Shown here piece after piece: positions 11,220-23,724 of a stretch of 64,000 bases of DNA (positions are counted from its first letter, which is position 1; each line of letters starts with the position of its first letter). The position numbers and the translations under genes are program-made. Under the pieces are notes generated by a model. The model searched no databases and was not told the DNA's origin. It saw only the letters and a list, made by a program, of their open reading frames with translations. Source of the stretch: Callorhinus ursinus (lineage: Eukaryota > Chordata > Mammalia > Carnivora > Otariidae); the NCBI RefSeq assembly GCF_003265705.1, contig NW_020313045.1:2138115-2202114 (forward strand), given 5' to 3'.

Positions 11220-14200
11220 AAAGTAACTCATTCCTTCAAAGGTTAGGGAGGCCAATCCCATTTGCAAATTAAATAACTACCAAACTGCAGGAGTCCTAGA
11301 GTACTCCCAACTCTATTTAATAAACAAAGAAGTTATTATAACGTTCGAGAAAGAGCTGTCAACTGCGCTTCTAAGTTTTTCAGGGACTCTGATGAAATGA
11401 ATACCTGTGTTTTGTCCTTCTATAAAACTGAACAGGTTAGGGATATATCCCATAAATCCTACAATTATTTCAAGCACAAAGCATGGCTTTACTACATTAT
11501 CGCTTTTAAATAACACATCACCAGGTTCTGGTTCCCAAAACCACTTTGGGGAAAAATGCTTTCCTAAGTGACATCACCCCCTTTTCCATATAAAATGAAA
11601 AAATAAAGGATCATATTCAGAAATAGCAGGCTCCAGGAGGAGGATTGGTGTACCTTAAGAGCCCACTATGGAACCCCCTACTGCCCTGAGAGAAACAAAG
11701 AAATAAATTAAAAATATAAAAACCCCCAAATACACATAGTTGAGCTTAAAAGAGGTGGGCTGCTTTTCCCCAAATCCATTAATAAAATAAATCACCGTAT
11801 TTCATATTCACAGTCATCTCTGAAAGTTCCCCTCTTAATTGCTCCATGGCATCATGTTTTATTTTAGTAAAGTTCAGATTTTATTGCCAGGGACTAATGG
11901 GCATGGAGTCCCTGAAGAACTTGTTTTAAAACATTGACCAGTCAACCATAAAAGGGATATTAAAACAGCTACAGAGGCTAAATAAGAATTAAAAAAGTAT
12001 AGCCATTTATTTTTAAATTAGAATCCTCTTTCGCATTTAGGAATATAATAAAATGTGTCATAAACTTTCTACTTTCATTCCAAAGTATTGTTGTAAGGAT
12101 CGACCGTAATGCAGATACAAACCTTCCATGGTTAAGCAGCACTCATTAAAATCAAGTGCTGTTTTTAAGCATTATTAGAGGCATTTTAAAATTATAAATG
12201 ATTACAATGTTGTAAAAACCTTCCAAGGAGAGACACAGAAAAGGAGAAATGGGAAGGATCTAATGAAGAAGACTGTTAATAAACTCGTGCCATCGCTAGG
12301 TCAAAATTCACAAGGCAAGCAGGGTCAAGTCCTAGGACACATCTGGGTAGAACTTGCAGTCCAACAGGAGGCTGTAAAATGTGTTCAGATGAGATCTGTG
12401 TGCATCACTGTTGCATCATTTGGTGCCCTCCCCTCCAGTCTGGGAAGCTTTTCTAGAGCCACGTAGCATCTCTCGCTTTACTGATACACCATCTTCCTTA
12501 CCAAGGTTCGGTATCAGTGATTAGGGAAGTAGCCCCATTTCGTTAAGTGGGAACCTGTCCAGGAGAGAATCGATCTCCCAGCCTTGCCTCGAGTTCAACG
12601 TGACTGGGGCACTCAAATCCCCAATACTCTGATAATGGGTTACAGTCCTTCTCTTCTTCTGGTGGCCCAGAAGAGGGCAAGTATCGTTGACCCAAGAGGG
12701 AACGCCCACTCCGATAAGGCGCACGGGGCCCGGTCACACGCGGAACATGGAAATGGCTTTTCAGGCTCCCTTCTGAAATAGGGCACGAGGCGCAGAGAGA
12801 AAGAAGATGGTTTTTCCCAACAGGAGCACTCTCTGGCCAAATAGGACAGACACAGGATGTCCAACTCAGAGGAACAATCTTTTAGTAAACATGATCTCTG
12901 AAAGGACTCGAAAACAGAGACCTCAGCAGAGATCCAGGTTGGTGCCAAAAAGGGGGCAGGGGGCCGGGCCGGAGCAGGATGGCCAAGGGGCCCAGAAGCT
13001 ACTTCATTTCTAATTCGGCAGCACCTTCCGTTCCTCTCAACAGTTTTAAATAAAGGCATCTTGAACTGGTTTAGATTAGCTCCCACCAGGCACATTTGTA
13101 AAGATAAAAAGAACATGGTTGTTTTCCTTCCTCCGAGACGGGGGCTGGGAAGGGAGAGCAGGAATGTTCAGCCGGGTCTTTATGGAGGAGAGAAAAACAA
13201 GAGTCAAGTATGTTCTTATGCCCGTGTTGCTTTGAAACTTCGAACTCTCAAACTGCTTGTCCTCCTTGGTCACAGGGATGGCGAGGAGAGGAGCCGGGCA
13301 GGGGTAGTGAGGTGGGGGGGTGAGGGGGAGACAAGTGTGTGTTTCTTCCTCATCCTGCAGTTCACGGCAGCAACTAGCTTGTGTAAACATTCGGTAGCCC
13401 ATCTGAACCCTATTTCAGAACAAAACAATTTCAGTTTTAAAGTGTTTGAATTACTTTAGCTAAATCTGAGGATTTGCCTATTGAATCTGGAGCTGTTCCC
13501 TTTCAACTCTGAATGAAGGAAGAATTATGAGGCTGGAATTATTCAATGAGAGCTATCTGTCCTGGCACTCAATCAAAGGGATTAGGATTTGGAGAGAAAA
13601 GCCTACAGGTGATCCTCCAGGAAGCATACCAAGCAGTTATCAAAAACATACAAGTTCAAAGCAGCTCAATTTTCATATGTTAAATGTACTTGGATGCAGC
13701 CCCAGGCTCCTTTCTAGGTAAAAAATTGTGTTAAAGCTGTTTGTACTTGCATACTTAGCAGACAAGGGAATTAAAAAAAGCATGTGGTACAGTGGTGCCG
13801 GGTCCACCTCACCCGAGTGTAATGCGATAAATCAATCTTGTTCTCTCGGTGAAACACGATCTGATACTGTGTCCAGGCTTCCCAGACCCATCCCTGACTC
13901 CTAACATCATGGCAGATATTCATTTACCTCAGCAATGCAAAAGAGCTGTCACAACACAAACGCTGTGAGGTCAGGCCCCCGGCACCGGCTGCTTAACAAT
14001 TAACAGTGCATGCTATTCACGAGGCTTGGGTGTTGTTTTCCCAAATACCATGATCTGGGCTTAATGGTGTATTACCTACTTAATAGCTTAACTTGGGCAC
14101 ACTGAAAAGGAGAAAAAAAGGACACACACTAGGATTAGGTTATAGACTAGGGGACGTTTGGGGTGGCCTTCCTGTACTAGCGGTTCATCGAGACAGACAC

Positions 14201-14655
14201 TTTCGATGGCCCTGACAATTCTGCAGGGCACACCCAGAAGGCTACAACTCCCTCTGGTGTGCCCAAAAGGGTCCGGAGAAAATGAATGTGTAATGTATAG
14301 AAATAAAGGGAGACTACGACAATCTGCATTCAGTCATTAGAAATGTATGTGACACACGTCATGGCCTCCCGGACACATAATCCATGCTCAGTAGATGGCC
14401 ATAAAGGTAGGAGCAGAAACAGGGCCTGCTTCTACTACGTCCAACCTCTATGGAAGGAAGGCTACAAGACTCAACCTGTCGCTCACTGACAGGGAGGGTG
14501 GCGAAGGGCCAAGAATTTCACAGGACAGAGCATAGCACCAAGAGGCAAGCACGGGGATCTCTGGCTACAGAACTTCAGAAGGGGAGTCGGCCTACCCAAA
14601 TTGTAGTAGCCTCAGCTATAAAATGGGTAGAAAAGCCTACTTACCCAAGAGGCTG
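11220..14655. other. Long repeat-poor non-coding stretch
   Basis: Apart from the AT-rich block at 11800-12215, listed separately, I recognise no repeat. 12690-12770 has several CpGs. The 13985-14110 part (CTTAACAATTAACAGTGCAT and following) is AT-rich with homeodomain-like words. No exon is supportable. Confidence 0.5.
11800..12215. promoter_or_regulatory. Candidate conserved non-coding block (inferred)
   Basis: Repeat-free, AT-rich, with clustered TAAT/ATTA and ACAAT words (for example AAATTATAAATGATTACAAT near 12188-12207, ATTTTTAAATTAGAATC near 12009). Such composition is typical of developmental enhancers, but conservation could not be tested. Confidence 0.2.
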
Positions 14656-14659
14656 CTAA

Positions 14660-14910
14660 CTGCTATTTATTCAATGTATGCCAAGAGGCACTGTGCTAAG
14701 CACTCTACAGGCACTAACTTTTCTCCAATCGCTTTAGGGGATAAATATTAACACTGTTTCCATCTTAGAGATGATGACAAAGAATTCAACAAGCAGCTGG
14801 CTCAAAGTCACTGTACCAAGAAGTGGCAGAGCACAGATTCTGACCCAGGACTCGGAATATAGGGTCTGTGCTCTTTACCTTCTACCTGATTCTGCCTCCC
14901 TATACATGAG
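14660..14910 (-). mobile_element. MIR SINE, near full length
   Basis: Plus-strand order: GCTATTTATTCAATGTATGC, GGCACTGTGCTAAGCACTCT, then AGAGATGATGACAAAG, AAGTGGCAGAGCACAGATTC and GTCTGTGCTCTTTACC. This is a nearly complete MIR in antisense, from the 3' 'gctattattg' end to the tRNA-like head. Confidence 0.85.
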
Positions 14911-15139
14911 TCTTACATTCAAGCTGCCTTCTGTAATTAACATCATTACCAGCCTACTGGGCTAGAGCCCCCAGGACCCTCCTCAAATCCTCCCTCTCCC
15001 TCCCTGTGGCTAATCGATTGCCAAATCTCATCACCCTCTCTCCACAACGTCATTCTCCTTCCTGCGTGGTGCTCCCACTGCCAGGGCCCACGGGGAGGTT
15101 TCACTACCTCCGGGCTTTACCAATTCCAGCAGGCCAGCC

Positions 15140-15440
15140 TGCCTTTTCTTTTCTCCAAGTCTTTGCTCATTCTCTTCCTGAAACTTGAAATACCGCCTGC
15201 CTCCTTTGCTTAGCACAACCCTACACGTTCTTCCATGCCCAGGCCATGAGAAGCTTCCCTCGACCTTGATTACTCTCTCGCCGTGCTTCCGGAGCACATC
15301 GGCTGAATCCTTGGTGTGTACTTCATCCTCCTCGGCATTTCATTTAGCTGGACTCCCTGACCCAAACCCCTCTATATGAACTACACTACGTAAGTACTGT
15401 GAGTACTCTGTCGTATTTATTTTTATTTCTGTGGCACCCA
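15140..15440 (+). mobile_element. L2 fragment
   Basis: AAGTCTTTGCTCATTCTCTT, CTTGAAATACCGCCTGCCTC, TTCTTCCATGCCCAGGCC and GAAGCTTCCCTCGACCTTGA match the end of the L2 coding region ('cctttgctcatgctgttcc...gaagccttccctgac') in sense orientation. Confidence 0.65.
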
Positions 15441-15594
15441 GGTCTTCCACATATGCTTTTCTGAACCAGGAAAAACGGAGGGCGGGGAGGAAGAGTATCT
15501 TAAGATTCATTCCAGGTCACAGATGCTTGATTCAGCTGATACAAACAATAAAAACAAAGAAATAACAACAGCAACGAGAAAAGCCCTGGTATTA

Positions 15595-15860
15595 TATGAG
15601 GTATAAGGGAGCACAGTGGATAAAAAAAATCTAGGCATGGGTGCCAGACTGCCTAGGTTAAAATCCTTCTACTGCATGCTTGCTATATGACCTTGGGAAA
15701 GATTCTTAACTTCTTGGGGCTCCAGTTTCTTTCCCTCAAAAATGAGGGATAACAACACTACTTATACCCCGTGAGTTTGCTGTAAAGGATTAAATAAGGC
15801 ACGGAGCATTTAGAATAGCACTTGGCACACAGTAAGTGTTCAATAAATGGTAGACAGAAC
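15595..15860 (+). mobile_element. MIR SINE, full length
   Basis: All MIR landmarks occur in order: CACAGTGGAT, GCCAGACTGCCTAGGTTAAA, GCTATATGACCTTGGGAAAG, GGATTAAATAAGGCACGGAG, GCACTTGGCACACAGTAAGT and CAATAAATG. It is one of the best preserved MIRs here. Confidence 0.9.
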
Positions 15861-16535
15861 ACAATATGGAGAGAATATTTCCTCTCCTCGCCATCTAAAA
15901 CACTAACTTCTTAAAACAGGTACAAAAGAGAAGTAAGCATTACAGTCCGTGCTCTTTCAGAATCAGAGATGAAAAAACTCAAAGAAGCTGGATATTGCAA
16001 ACCCTGCTAGACTTTTTTTTTTTCATAGCTCAGCTTAAGGCCCCAACATAAAAGAGCAATGCCATAAACCTGGCTCCTCCTGGCTTCTTATTATCTTGGC
16101 ACTGAACAATCAATTTGAAAGTACATTAAGTTATTTAACAGGTCACCAAGTAGCAGAAAGCTAAAAGTTTAACCATATTTACAAGGAAGAATTATATGAA
16201 AATATTTTTATTGATACCATAAAAACCACCATTAAAAATGACTGCATTGAAATGCTGAACGTGTATGGAACAAATGGGCAACTCTTAAAATATTACCTGG
16301 TTCCAGACAGTCCAAATTTTGTGTCTCGTTAGCAAATAAGATAAGTGACTTTGTCTGAAATGATGTTTTATAAATCCTATTAACGGGCTATAAGGGAGGC
16401 AAGGGTTCCCAAAACAGGAGGATTAATTTCTGAGTTCAATCCCCACTGTACACACAAAAATGTGGGGGGAACAGAGGGGAGGGGCTGTTTTCACACAAAC
16501 AGACTGCTAAGAGTCTCTGACAATTCCATTTTACA
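15861..16535. other. Non-coding sequence, no element recognised
   Basis: AT-rich unique sequence with a short T run near 16013-16023. No gene signal. Confidence 0.5.
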
Positions 16536-16539
16536 CTTT

Positions 16540-16715
16540 TCAAAATAACTGTACACTCATTATCTTATCTGCCCCTCACGACAAGCCTGAGAGGCAGGCT
16601 GGACAAATATTAACACTCCTGGGGATTTTAACAAGAACCGAGAAATGCAAAGTGGCTTCATCGGAGTCGGTTTAAAGCAGAGCTAAGTCAGGCTCCTGGT
16701 GGCTCCGTGGCCCTT
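16540..16715 (-). mobile_element. MIR SINE (degenerate)
   Basis: CTCATTATCTTATCTGCCCC, ACAAGCCTGAGAGGCAGG and an AGAGCTAAGTCAGGCTCC tail follow the antisense MIR core in order, with many lesions. Confidence 0.55.
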
Positions 16716-16894
16716 TCCACAGCGCGTGGCGTAGAGATGGATACACCCATCTGCACAAACCCACAGAATACTGTCCTGCTAAACTCTGTATCCAGATAAA
16801 TTATAAGGCATTTGTTTGTTCTTCTACTTTTTGAAAAAGAGAAGTGATATATTCTCACCACCACATAAATAACAGCACAGCGCTTTGTATATGC

Positions 16895-16915
16895 TTTTTT
16901 TTTTTTTTTTTTTTT
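16895..16915. repeat. Poly-T tract (T21)
   Basis: Uninterrupted run of 21 T. I see no retroelement body joined to it, so it may be the tail of an unrecognised minus-strand retrocopy or a simple expansion. Confidence 0.85.
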
Positions 16916-17194
16916 AAGAGCAGGACGTCCTCCAATGACTGGTGCAATCTTGTTTTTGCCTTTTCTTGCCAAAAAGAAAATATGGCTTTAATAGAAGTTT
17001 ACATCTGCGTGGCATTACATGCATGTAAAACAGATGTAACCTAATTACATTTTCATTTAAATTGCTAAATAGCTACCTAAGTAAAAAGCTAAAATAACAT
17101 ACAAACAACAGTTACTGTAATAACAAGTGTACTTAGAATTGAATGAAAAGGATCAAAGCTGCAGCATATAGAATTTGAGTTGGTCTTTCAAAAA

Positions 17195-17320
17195 GAGAGC
17201 GACGTCACAACGCTGCCTCCATATACCCCAGTCATCCAGAAGTCTCTCCTGCTCGGCCGAAAGACACAGCTCGGCTCGGCCTAGACACCCGGAAGGAAAT
17301 CCAGAGCGTTTATATAAAGA
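17195..17320. promoter_or_regulatory. CpG-richer segment with CRE-like and TATA-like words
   Basis: About nine CpGs fall in roughly 120 bases, well above the surroundings. GCGACGTCACAACG carries a CRE-like core, and TTTATATAAAGACT about 100 bases downstream resembles a TATA box. No exon or transcript follows recognisably, so a promoter call is speculative. Confidence 0.2.
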
Positions 17321-19500
17321 CTCTGGGTTTCATGAAGATTAGACACACTCTACTAGAGATTATATGGCAAAACCCTAAATTGGAAATTTGAATTCCAAGG
17401 CAATACAATCACCTTGATTATAGTTTTAAGCAGACCTGTCTCAGCCGAAATCAGGAATCAGCTCCCAACCCTGAGATCAGAGCACCCTTTTTTTTGGATT
17501 TGTTGCAGAGGACAACACTGCACGTCAGTTGTTGCGTACTTATGACCTGTCCCTTCCCATGTGCCACATGAAGGCTTGGCCGAAGGATCCAGAGCACTTG
17601 GATGTTGAGTTTTGCGGAAGGGAACACACGGATGGTCTTCACAAAGTAGCAGAGGCAACACCAGGCCGCCATCTGAGACAACTGAAATCCTCAACAGTGT
17701 ACTCTGGAGAAGCGCAAACCGGCTTGACCTGGCTTTGCCGAGTACTGTCCACTGTTAGGTTTTCCTTTTTGATTTCACTCACGTTTTTCACGGAAGTGAA
17801 TTTCAGGCAGCGGGTGACAGTGGTTGTTATTCTAAGCAGGCTGAGAAGAAAACTATACGTTCAGAGTGTTCGAGCAGTGTAAAATTATTTTCAAAATTAG
17901 AACAGTCCATCACTAAAAGCGAAGGATCTAGCACTGGAATGCCTGCTGAAGACACTCTCCCATTCGCTTTCTTCTCTAAACTAGACCGGCCAGTTTTTCT
18001 GAATTTTGCAAAGGAGTGCAGAAAAATAAAAGACAGCCAGGCCCTGTTCGATCACGGGCCTGAAACGTTTCAGAGGAATTAAAACAACAACAACAACAAC
18101 AAAAGGAAATGGAAAATCTCTCCTAAAACTAAGGGTTTCAAGCCGAGAACGTCCTTATCAGAGACATGGACAAACTCTAAAAATTAGCTTTAAATGATAC
18201 CCCAATACACCTACCCTGAGTGTTAGCTTCGGGCTCCCCTTTTCATTTAATTGAGCAAATGTCTCTCTCTAGAGGTGCGAAAGAATGGAAAGACAAAGGA
18301 CTGGAGGTGAGGCACTGGGAGATGTGCAAACAGAAAAATCACCCGGGGGAATCACCCGGGGGCCAGCATCTGGTGTTAACGTTGGCAGCTCGTCCTCAAT
18401 GGTGCCTCAACACGGTATTTTAATAGGTGAGCAAAAGGCCACCAGCCCGCGCTCTGCCTCTCCCTTACTACCCTACAAACAGCCTGTACTTGAATCTCAT
18501 CAAAGACCTTTTAAAAAGGGCTCCCACGCGTGGGGTGGGAAAGATTTTCTTTCTCAGATCTATGCATCCTACACCAAAACCATGGTGATTCCCTGCCCAG
18601 ATGTGGTAACACGGAGGTTTGGAAAGAGAACGGGAAACCTAACTTTGAGAATCTTCTCGTCCCACAGCTGTTCCCCAAGCCGAGCACTTTGGCTTCTTCA
18701 CTTCGGATTGGCTGCTGTCTGCTTTCTGTAAAGGGTGTTCATAAAGTTTCACAATGTGTTGAGAACAAGTTTGCGAAAGACAAGTGAAGGCTTGTTTTGA
18801 TTTTGTAACCAATTATTTCATTTGTGTTTTATAAATCGGTCATAAATGTCACTGACTAATTGCTGCCCTCCCCCTTCCCCCCATACACCCACTGGAACAA
18901 ACAGGCAACCCTGTACCACTCCTGCCAGGGGCCAAGAGTTAATGGCAGGTTTTACACTAAACTTCACCTATTTGGAAGGACATCAATGGCAGCTGAGGAC
19001 ACACTGTGATTTCTCTACTCACCACCATGCCTCTCTGCCCTGAAAAACAAACAGATTTCCGTCATTCCACTCTCTGCCCAAGAAAGTCAGATGCCAGGAG
19101 AAAAGGTAACAGACGGCCCAAAAGAAACAATATTAAAATAATCATATGACAGTATCACGGACTTAGTCAAGGTCTTATCTATCTGATCATTACTAAACCA
19201 GTAGTTACTCAAAAGCACACATTAAGTGATGATTTATCTGTTTGACTATGGTACAAACATTGTCTTCTATTGAAGCCTTAGTAGCTCTGGGAAAGGAAAT
19301 GTGAATAACGTCCTGCCGTGGAATGAACTTTAAAGAATAACCACATTCCAAAGGCTGATGCCAGAGGCAGGGGAGGAGGAGAGAAGTAATTACTTGAGAT
19401 GGGTTAAAAGTCAGCAAGAAAGGAAAGCTAAGGGCGGCTCTGTCCTAGAAACTTTTCTGGAACTCCACTCCCTTAAGTCAGCCTTGACAAAAGGATCTAT
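17321..19500. other. Long repeat-poor non-coding stretch
   Basis: Only the CAA microsatellite is a clear repeat. 18790-18860 is AT-rich with CCAATTATTTCATTTG and GACTAATTGC words. Overlapping frames of up to 148 codons (18285-18731 plus) have no recognisable protein features. Confidence 0.5.
18084..18103. repeat. (CAA)n microsatellite
   Basis: About six CAA units in an A-rich context. Confidence 0.85.
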
Positions 19501-21709
19501 GTCACTAAAAAAGGAAAAAAAAAAAAAGACAGAGATGTGACAAGCTGCCCTCATTTTCAGAGTAAAGTGTATTCTTCACAATGGTGTTTGAAGCCGCAAA
19601 ACAGTGATTGTTCAGAAATGTACCAAGCTATCAACACTTCCCCTGGAGAATGAAAAGGTTCTGCCACCAACCATCTAGCTCCTCCTTTGTTCAATTTGTG
19701 AAAGCTGAAGTCACAAAGGTGGCTTGTAGGCCAAACCCAGCTGTTACTTCTATTTGTCAACTTTAAGAAGATTAGTTGCCCAAGTTTTTATATAAGTACG
19801 TTTTTAAAAAAAAAAAAAAAAATCTGGATTTCTGGCTTCTTTTGGGAAAAAAAAAAAAGAAATCTGGCAAGTCCACCGCAACGGGCCCACATGGCCTTCA
19901 TGGCAGCCATTGGCTGGAGCAAAGGACTGGCTGTCCTCTTCAGGCTGAAGGTGTGCCTTCTGGTTCTATGTTATCCCCTCAAGTCCCCGTCACGTAGTAC
20001 CCTAGCCTGTGTCACTCACTGACATTACCTGAGGGCCCTGTATGGATCTGAGCTGACCGCTTCTGCTGTTTGGTGTAACCACTAATTAACTGCCCAGCAA
20101 ATAATTCTTTTCCCTATTTGAAGGCAGAGAAAAAAGAGATTTCAGAAGCCCCTAGTCCTATCGAAGAATTCCAACCGTGACCAAAATTCTGCCACACTGA
20201 GTGAGTCGGTGTTGGAATTTCAGAACAATGTGCGCCTCTGGCCCCAGTCCACCCAGACTGGCTGTGACCACCAGGTCAGCCTCTCCTCCAGGTACCCAAT
20301 TCCCTAGGGGTCTGTTGCATGTTCTGTGGGCAAACTAGGAAAATGAACCATACCGTTCTCCTCTAAAGGAAAAAATATTCTATTTTTATTTACTCTTACA
20401 TATTACTCCAAAATTAAGTCTGTTCAAAATTGACCTATCAGACACACATTTTCAGCCTGACTTTTTCACAGTTATGATAGAGAAAAACCATCATTCTTCG
20501 TGATATATTTTTTATAATGAGGACCACACCAAAAAAAAAAAAATGCAGAGAGAAATCTCAGGATCTTTGGAAATAGAAATGAATGTACATATTTTGCGCC
20601 AGCTAGCAGTAATTACTTTACCATGTGAGGCTCGGGGTAGGCAGTAATGTGCAATACCTTTAAACTTGGAGCCATCCCAAAAAACAAACTGCAAAAAACC
20701 TGACCTCTGACCCTGTTTTGAAGCATCACCACCCGCTTGGGTAGTGTTTGCATGTTGAAATATTTATTTCCTTCATAAAAAAATCTATCTGAATATCCAA
20801 TCTCTCAGCAGAAAAGAGACTTATTTCCATGTTAGCAGAAGCCCTTAAGTAATTTGGGGCTATGATCTGAACACTACAAGCTTTACTCACTTAAAGCTTT
20901 GCCAGCTTCAAGCTGCATATTTTTCTCACCAGCTCCTCATTTGCAAAACGTATTAGAGATTCAGGTGAAAGGTGACGAAGTTTCCACAGCTGGAGAGCCC
21001 AGTTAGAAAACTCTATGTTTCTTGGGCATAGCTTCCAGCAGAGCTGTATTTCTGGGCATTCCGTCACTTGACGACAGGGTTTGTACTGGTGGGGAGGGGC
21101 AAGTTCTCACAGGCCGGTATTGTAGAGGTAACTTCTGGATGCCCTGTGGGAGAGACCCGAAGCCTCTCAAGCAGGCTATTGCACTGAAACACCTCTGACT
21201 GTGGCAGCAGAGCATGGGGATAACACCCCGAGGAGTTTTTCTTCATCTGTTCCCTGATTGTGGTATTTGAATAAAAGTCCTAAGAACAGTCACTTGACTT
21301 TGATTTCCGCCATGAAAAGCAAACTCTAAGTCTCACATAAAGCGCTCAACTGCATCGCATTTGCAAGTTTGGGCAGATGAGAGGGAAGAGGTGCAGCTGA
21401 GGTATCTGTGCCCCTTCACCCGGACGTACCCCTCAACCTTCACCAACAGTGAGGGTGAGAGGAACCCTAGCTCCTCCTCCATGATGCTTTCTAATAAGAC
21501 CGTGTGGTGGGGTGAGCCTTTGCTGAGCTCTTCTCTGAGGTCCAAGATCGAGATACTAAAATTACCCTCAAAATGGCTCTTAAAAGCAGGCCTTTAGGTT
21601 TTCCTTCGTGTCCACCAACATTACGTAGTGGGGAAATGGCTGTGCTTTTCTGGTGCAATGATTTGTGGAATACGAAGGAATATGGGCCTTTACCTTCAGA
21701 TACCACTAG
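19501..21709. other. Non-coding sequence with A-rich tracts
   Basis: A-rich runs occur at about 19516-19527, 19806-19822 and 19847-19858. Otherwise there is no recognisable repeat, RNA or exon. The T-rich complements produce lysine- or phenylalanine-rich chance frames. Confidence 0.5.
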
Positions 21710-21785
21710 AACTTTACTTCCAAATTAAAAAAAAAATTTTTTTTGTTTAATTGAAGTATAGCTGACACAACTTTACCTCCAAATT
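21710..21785 (-). mobile_element. Very short L1 3' end insertion with target duplications
   Basis: The near-identical 17-mers AACTTTACTTCCAAATT (21710-21726) and AACTTTACCTCCAAATT (21769-21785) flank about 42 bases. The insert contains TTTAATTGAAGTATAGCTGA, the reverse complement of an L1 3' terminus, preceded by A and T runs. This is an extremely 5'-truncated L1 insertion on the minus strand. Confidence 0.75.
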
Positions 21786-22106
21786 CAATAACAGCTCGTT
21801 AGGCCTGAAATACTGTGCAGAACCCATGTTATCTCTCTGTGAGGAAAACTGGCCACACTCTGTTTTAGACTTGTATCCAGTGTGAATCTGTGGGAATTTA
21901 GAAATCTGTAATTCTGGTTTTTGCAGCTAATCCTGTACCAGTTATGGTTACTTTTGGGGGGAAAAACCCAACTGTATTGCAACAAGAAAGAAAACAGTTG
22001 TATCCTGAGCTATTTAAATATAATTGTTTCTCTACTTAAGAACTTCCCATTTAGACTTATGATAAGAAGGAACCGAAATACAAGCTCATTGCCACTTTGG
22101 ATTTAC
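21786..22106. other. Non-coding sequence, no element recognised
   Basis: Unique-looking sequence between the short L1 insertion and the next SINEC. Confidence 0.5.
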
Positions 22107-22117
22107 AAACAAAAGGG

Positions 22118-22168
22118 CTTTTTGTTTTGTTTTGTTTTTTTAAGACTTTTTAAATTTATTTAACTGAC

Positions 22169-22211
<43 letters not shown>

Positions 22212-22357
22212 AAGAACACAAGCAGGGGAAGTGGGAGAGGGAGAAGCAGGCTTCCCGCTGAGCAGGGAGCCCGATGCGGGGCTCGATCCCAGGACCTTGG
22301 GATCATGACCTGAGCTGACCGCAGCCACTTAACCAACTGAGCCACCCAGGTGCCCCC
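22118..22357 (-). mobile_element. SINEC (CAN-SINE) with expanded (GA)n
   Basis: Antisense SINEC: T-rich tail, an expanded GA tract at about 22167-22213 (the element's own CT region), AAGCAGGCTTCCCGCTGAGC, GATCCCAGGACCTTGGGATC and CCACCCAGGTGCC. Flanking repeats AAACAAAAGG (22107-22116 and 22358-22367) are the likely target duplication. Same body type as the copy at 8.8 kb. Confidence 0.95.
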
Positions 22358-22367
22358 AAACAAAAGG

Positions 22368-23520
22368 TTTTACAGACAGCTCTGTGGATCCTAACCTGCT
22401 TGGAAGGAGAGGGGCTTTGTAAGTCATACAAGGTGCTGATCAGGGCCTCTGCAAGCCTTTCCAGCACGTTTGGGCAAATGGGGAAAAGGGGCCCCCTGTG
22501 AGCAAGCAAAGTCTCCCAGTTTGGAGAGGGGAGTGTGGGTGGGCTTCAGGCCCTCTTCCTTCATGCCAGCCCCCTCAGCTAGGAGCCTGGATGCGGAGTA
22601 TAACCCGTGCGACAAGTGTGGAACGTGACAAATGTGTAAGCAGGCCTCTGTTTTCTGCCACTCTGGTTTCCAGGTAGCAAAAGTCTTGTTAAGTAACCTC
22701 ACCAGCACAAAGAGGTCAGGGACTAATTTCACAACTCTTTGATAAAATGACCTCAATAGCAACAAGTTAGAAGGATGAGGAATAAATCAAGGGATTCTAG
22801 TCAGAAATAATTAGCAGTCACAACAGAAAAGAGCAAAGTCGTGTGGTTTCACTTCATGATTAACCAGTTCTTCTAGACTTAAGGGTGGGACTGGTTCTAC
22901 TGTCTTCATATTCTGACTTGAGAAGGGCATGCACAGAGCTGAGATCAGCTGGTCTGGTTCTCTCGATGGCATGAAGAGCCATGAGTGACCTTCTGCTGGT
23001 GAGCATCAGAAACTTGGAAGCCAAATTTTCAAGTCCAGAGATGAGACGTACTGAGCCAGCATGCTTTGGCTTCAGGCTCCCTGCAGACGCAAATGGCTCC
23101 AAGGAGAGGGCAAACTGAAGATCAACGGGAAAGGAGGCACGCATGAAAAAAGCTTCAGAAATCACCAGAAGAGTTGGCTTGGAGGCTAGCACTTCTTAAT
23201 TTTAGGATGGAACCCAGGAAAGCAGAGTTAGTGATGGCAAAGTCATGTCAGATGTACAGACCCCTTAGTTCTCTTTACCTCTATATTGGGATTTTGTCCC
23301 CAGTGTTAGTAACAATTGTAAATTAGGTATAATTGTAATTTTGATGATGATGAGCTGGCAGCTTTGTATCTATTAACATGTATGCCTCAAAAGAAGGGAG
23401 GGAAATAGGCAGAAGACACAGAAATTCAGACACATATACACAGCCAGGAAACGAAAAATGTCCAACCAGTCGTGACAAAGAAATGAAATGAGATGTAACT
23501 TTTTGCCCATAAATTTGGCA
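22368..23520. other. Non-coding sequence; one unassigned 110-codon frame
   Basis: The minus-strand frame at 22860-23192 encodes a fairly ordinary-looking peptide (no repeats, no extreme composition; it includes DLSSVHALLKSEYEDS). I know no family for it and see no exon boundaries, so I treat it as chance or an unrecognised retrocopy fragment. Confidence 0.4.
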
Positions 23521-23700
23521 AAGATTTGAGAGAGAGAGCACTAGAGAAAGAGAGAGCAAGCATGAGTGGGGAACAGAGGGAAAGGGAGAAGCAGGCTCCC
23601 CGCTGAGCAGGGAGCCCGACATGGGACTCAATCCCAGCACCCTGGGACCATGACCTGAGCCGAAGGCAGACGCTTAACCGACTGAGCCACCCAGGTGCCC
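23521..23700 (-). mobile_element. SINEC (CAN-SINE), short tail
   Basis: Antisense copy from AGATTTGAGAGAGAGAGC through GAAGCAGGCTCCCCGCTGAG and GACCATGACCTGAGCCGAAG to CCACCCAGGTGCCCC. The A-tail is nearly absent. It sits at the upstream edge of an L1M copy. Moderately diverged. Confidence 0.9.
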
Positions 23701-23724
23701 CAAGATTTTTTTTTCTAAATGGTA

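Noticed and set aside
22860..23192. 110-codon minus frame as a retrocopy or exon
   Set aside because: The peptide looks ordinary, but I know no homologue and see no poly-A, target duplication or splice sites. Not enough to call a gene or pseudogene.
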